Source: Cypionkella sp.
Lineage (GTDB): Bacteria; Pseudomonadota; Alphaproteobacteria; Rhodobacterales; Rhodobacteraceae
Direction of reading: 5' to 3'
NCBI GenBank assembly: GCA_018063485.1
Contig: JAGPBG010000103.1
Span: 1-7,305 of the forward strand
DNA length: 7,305 nucleotides
In this document: positions 6,058 through 7,305 of the stretch, one piece after another
Position numbering within the stretch: the first letter of the stretch is position 1
Layout of the letters: each line of letters opens with the position of its first letter
Notes under the pieces: model-generated
Seen by the model: only the letters and a program-made list of their open reading frames with translations
What the model was told of the DNA's origin: nothing
Databases searched by the model: none
Position numbers and translations under genes: made by a program

Positions 6058-6879
6058 TCAGCCCTTGCTGACCACCCAATCCAGCAATCGCGTCGGCAAT
6101 ATGCGCCGCATGAAACCGGAAAGATAGGTCGGCAGGGTCACATAATAGCGCGGCTTCGGTCGCGGGCTTTCGAGTGCATGGATCAGTTTGGCAGTGACGG
6201 CGCTGGCGGGAAGTTCGAACCGGTCAGGGCCGCTGGCGGTGTAAAGGCGGTGGCGCAGGGATTCGTATTCGGCTTTGCGCGCCGAGTTTTGCCAATCAAT
6301 CCAGCGTTCGAAATGCGGGATGGCATTGACGCGGATGGAACTGGTGATCGGGCCGGGTTCGATCAGAATCACCTTGATGCCGGTGCCGGCCATTTCCAGC
6401 CGCAATACATCCGTCAGCCCTTCCATGGCGAATTTTGTCGCCACATAGGCCCCGCGCCATTTGATGCCGACAAGGCCAAGCACCGAGGAACAATTGACAA
6501 TCCGCCCATCGCCTTGGGCGCGCATCAAGGGGATCACCCTGCGGGTGAGGTCGTGATAGCCGAAAAGATTGGTCTCGAAAATTGCGCGCAGAGCGCCGCG
6601 GGGCAGGTCTTCGACCGCGCCCGGACAGGCGAAAGCGCCGTTGTTGAAAAGCGCATCCAAGCGGCCACCCCGCGCGGCGATTTCATCCATTGCGGCCGCA
6701 ATGCTGGCTTCATCTTCGTAATCAAGCCGGAAACTTTCCAGCCCCTCGACGCGCAGTCTTTCGCAATCGGCCTCTTTGCGGCAGGTGGCGAAAACCCGCC
6801 AACCGCGCAGCGCCATCGTGCGGGCGGCGTCCAACCCGATGCCCGACGAGCACCCCGTAATCAAAACCGTGCGCTGCAT
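6058..6879 (-). CDS. SDR-family NAD(P)-dependent oxidoreductase
   Basis: This 273-aa protein is a classical short-chain dehydrogenase/reductase. It begins with a Rossmann beta strand and the cofactor motif TGCSSGIG (8-15). Arg34 after the second strand (FATCRKE) suggests NADP(H) preference. The structural motif is NNGA (79-82), a swap of the usual NNAG. The catalytic tetrad is present: Asn104 (FETNLFG), Ser132 or Ser131 (NCSSVLG), and Tyr145/Lys149 in YVATK. EPGPI (174-178) is the usual block after the sixth strand. The substrate cannot be predicted; the C-terminal extension (about 190-273) is the variable substrate part. I chose ATG 6879 because the Rossmann strand starts there; a TTG 15 bases upstream is the alternative. 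It lies 71 nt ahead of the HIG1-like gene on the same strand. Confidence 0.92.
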   Translation of the reverse strand: MQRTVLITGCSSGIGLDAARTMALRGWRVFATCRKEADCERLRVEGLESFRLDYEDEASIAAAMDEIAARGGRLDALFNNGAFACPGAVEDLPRGALRAIFETNLFGYHDLTRRVIPLMRAQGDGRIVNCSSVLGLVGIKWRGAYVATKFAMEGLTDVLRLEMAGTGIKVILIEPGPITSSIRVNAIPHFERWIDWQNSARKAEYESLRHRLYTASGPDRFELPASAVTAKLIHALESPRPKPRYYVTLPTYLSGFMRRILPTRLLDWVVSKG

Positions 6880-6936
6880 GAGGCCCCCGAACAAGCGTAT
6901 TGCCCGTCTAGGCCGCCCTGTACCGATGATTCAAGA

Positions 6937-7305
6937 CTATTCGGTCAAAAGCCGCGTGGCGACATAGCCTTCGAAGCCATCGCCCTCGATTCGGATCAGC
7001 GACCAGCCGTCGGGGCCTTCGGCCACAACCAAAACCGCCTCGCCCTTGGTCAGGCGCTCCAGCACTTCGCTATCAGTGCCGGGGCCAGCGCGCACATTTG
7101 CTGATTTGGGCAGCACATACATGATCTTGCCGGTCACAGCGGCGGCAACAGATTGCAAATCAGGTTGAAGGGGGGGCTGCACCATCAACGGGGCTTGCGG
7201 AATGTAAGTGGCTTGGGTTACCGCAGCGGCAGGTTTTGGTGCAGTTTGCATCGTGCTGGTCCCAACCGCCGTCAAGGGTTGGCTGGCCAAGGGCGGCAGG
7301 ATATT
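6937..7305 (-). CDS. SH3b-domain protein (C-terminal part, 5' end off the window)
   Basis: The last 122 residues are visible and the frame is open to the window edge, so the true start lies beyond it. Residues about 1-55 are a low-complexity Pro/Ala/Gln-rich linker. The rest is a bacterial SH3 domain: YVLPKSANVRAGPGTDSEVL (63-82) carries the typical NVRxGPGT motif, followed by LTKGEAVLVV, a Trp (GWSLIRI), and a closing GYVATRLL. Such domains usually sit in periplasmic or envelope proteins and bind cell-wall peptides or other proteins; related proteins have an N-terminal membrane anchor, which would be in the missing part. The role of this one is unknown. The SDR gene follows 57 nt downstream on the same strand. 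Confidence 0.85.
   Translation of the reverse strand, partial: NILPPLASQPLTAVGTSTMQTAPKPAAAVTQATYIPQAPLMVQPPLQPDLQSVAAAVTGKIMYVLPKSANVRAGPGTDSEVLERLTKGEAVLVVAEGPDGWSLIRIEGDGFEGYVATRLLTE

Noticed and set aside
5989..7104. 371-codon open frame on the + strand across the SDR and SH3b genes
   Set aside because: It is antisense to genes with intact motifs, has biased composition and no recognisable domain.

Overview
The window is an ordinary-looking stretch of chromosome from an alphaproteobacterium, most likely of the Rhodobacterales (Roseobacter/Paracoccaceae type). The grounds are moderate-to-high GC, a mannose-family EIIA followed directly by HPr with no sugar permease, a DUF6473-type protein, a small HIG1-type two-helix membrane protein next to a PduO-type cobalamin adenosyltransferase, and an etfB-etfA pair near a 3-hydroxybutyryl-CoA dehydrogenase gene. 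The taxonomic call comes from recognising families and gene order, not from a search. I found no mobile element, CRISPR array, tRNA or rRNA.

Left block, + strand (1-1482): the C-terminal part of a PTS EIIA-Man protein, then HPr with both His15 and Ser46, then a lysophospholipid acyltransferase-like protein, closely packed as one probable operon. It looks like the regulatory (non-transporting) PTS of alphaproteobacteria, whose HPr kinase and RapZ genes normally lie just upstream, here off the window.

Centre (1479-5081): a 3-hydroxybutyryl-CoA dehydrogenase gene on the - strand meets the acyltransferase tail to tail, with a 4-bp overlap of stop codons. A DUF6473-like gene runs divergently from it on the + strand. 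This gene meets the - strand etfB-etfA operon at a strong 13-bp hairpin that can serve as terminator for both sides. etfB and etfA are coupled through TGATG.

Right block, - strand (5210-7305): from right to left, the end of an SH3b-domain protein, an SDR-family oxidoreductase, a 67-aa HIG1-like membrane protein, and a PduO-type ATP:cob(I)alamin adenosyltransferase 3 nt behind it. All genes from the SH3b protein to etfA point the same way.

Taken together, ETF (electron acceptor for acyl-CoA dehydrogenases), 3-hydroxybutyryl-CoA dehydrogenase and the adenosylcobalamin-making enzyme suit C4 acyl-CoA metabolism, such as beta-oxidation, the ethylmalonyl-CoA pathway or propionyl-CoA assimilation; this link is inference. 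The gene of least certain function is the DUF6473-like one at 2517-3344. Nothing here clearly amounts to a new multi-gene system.
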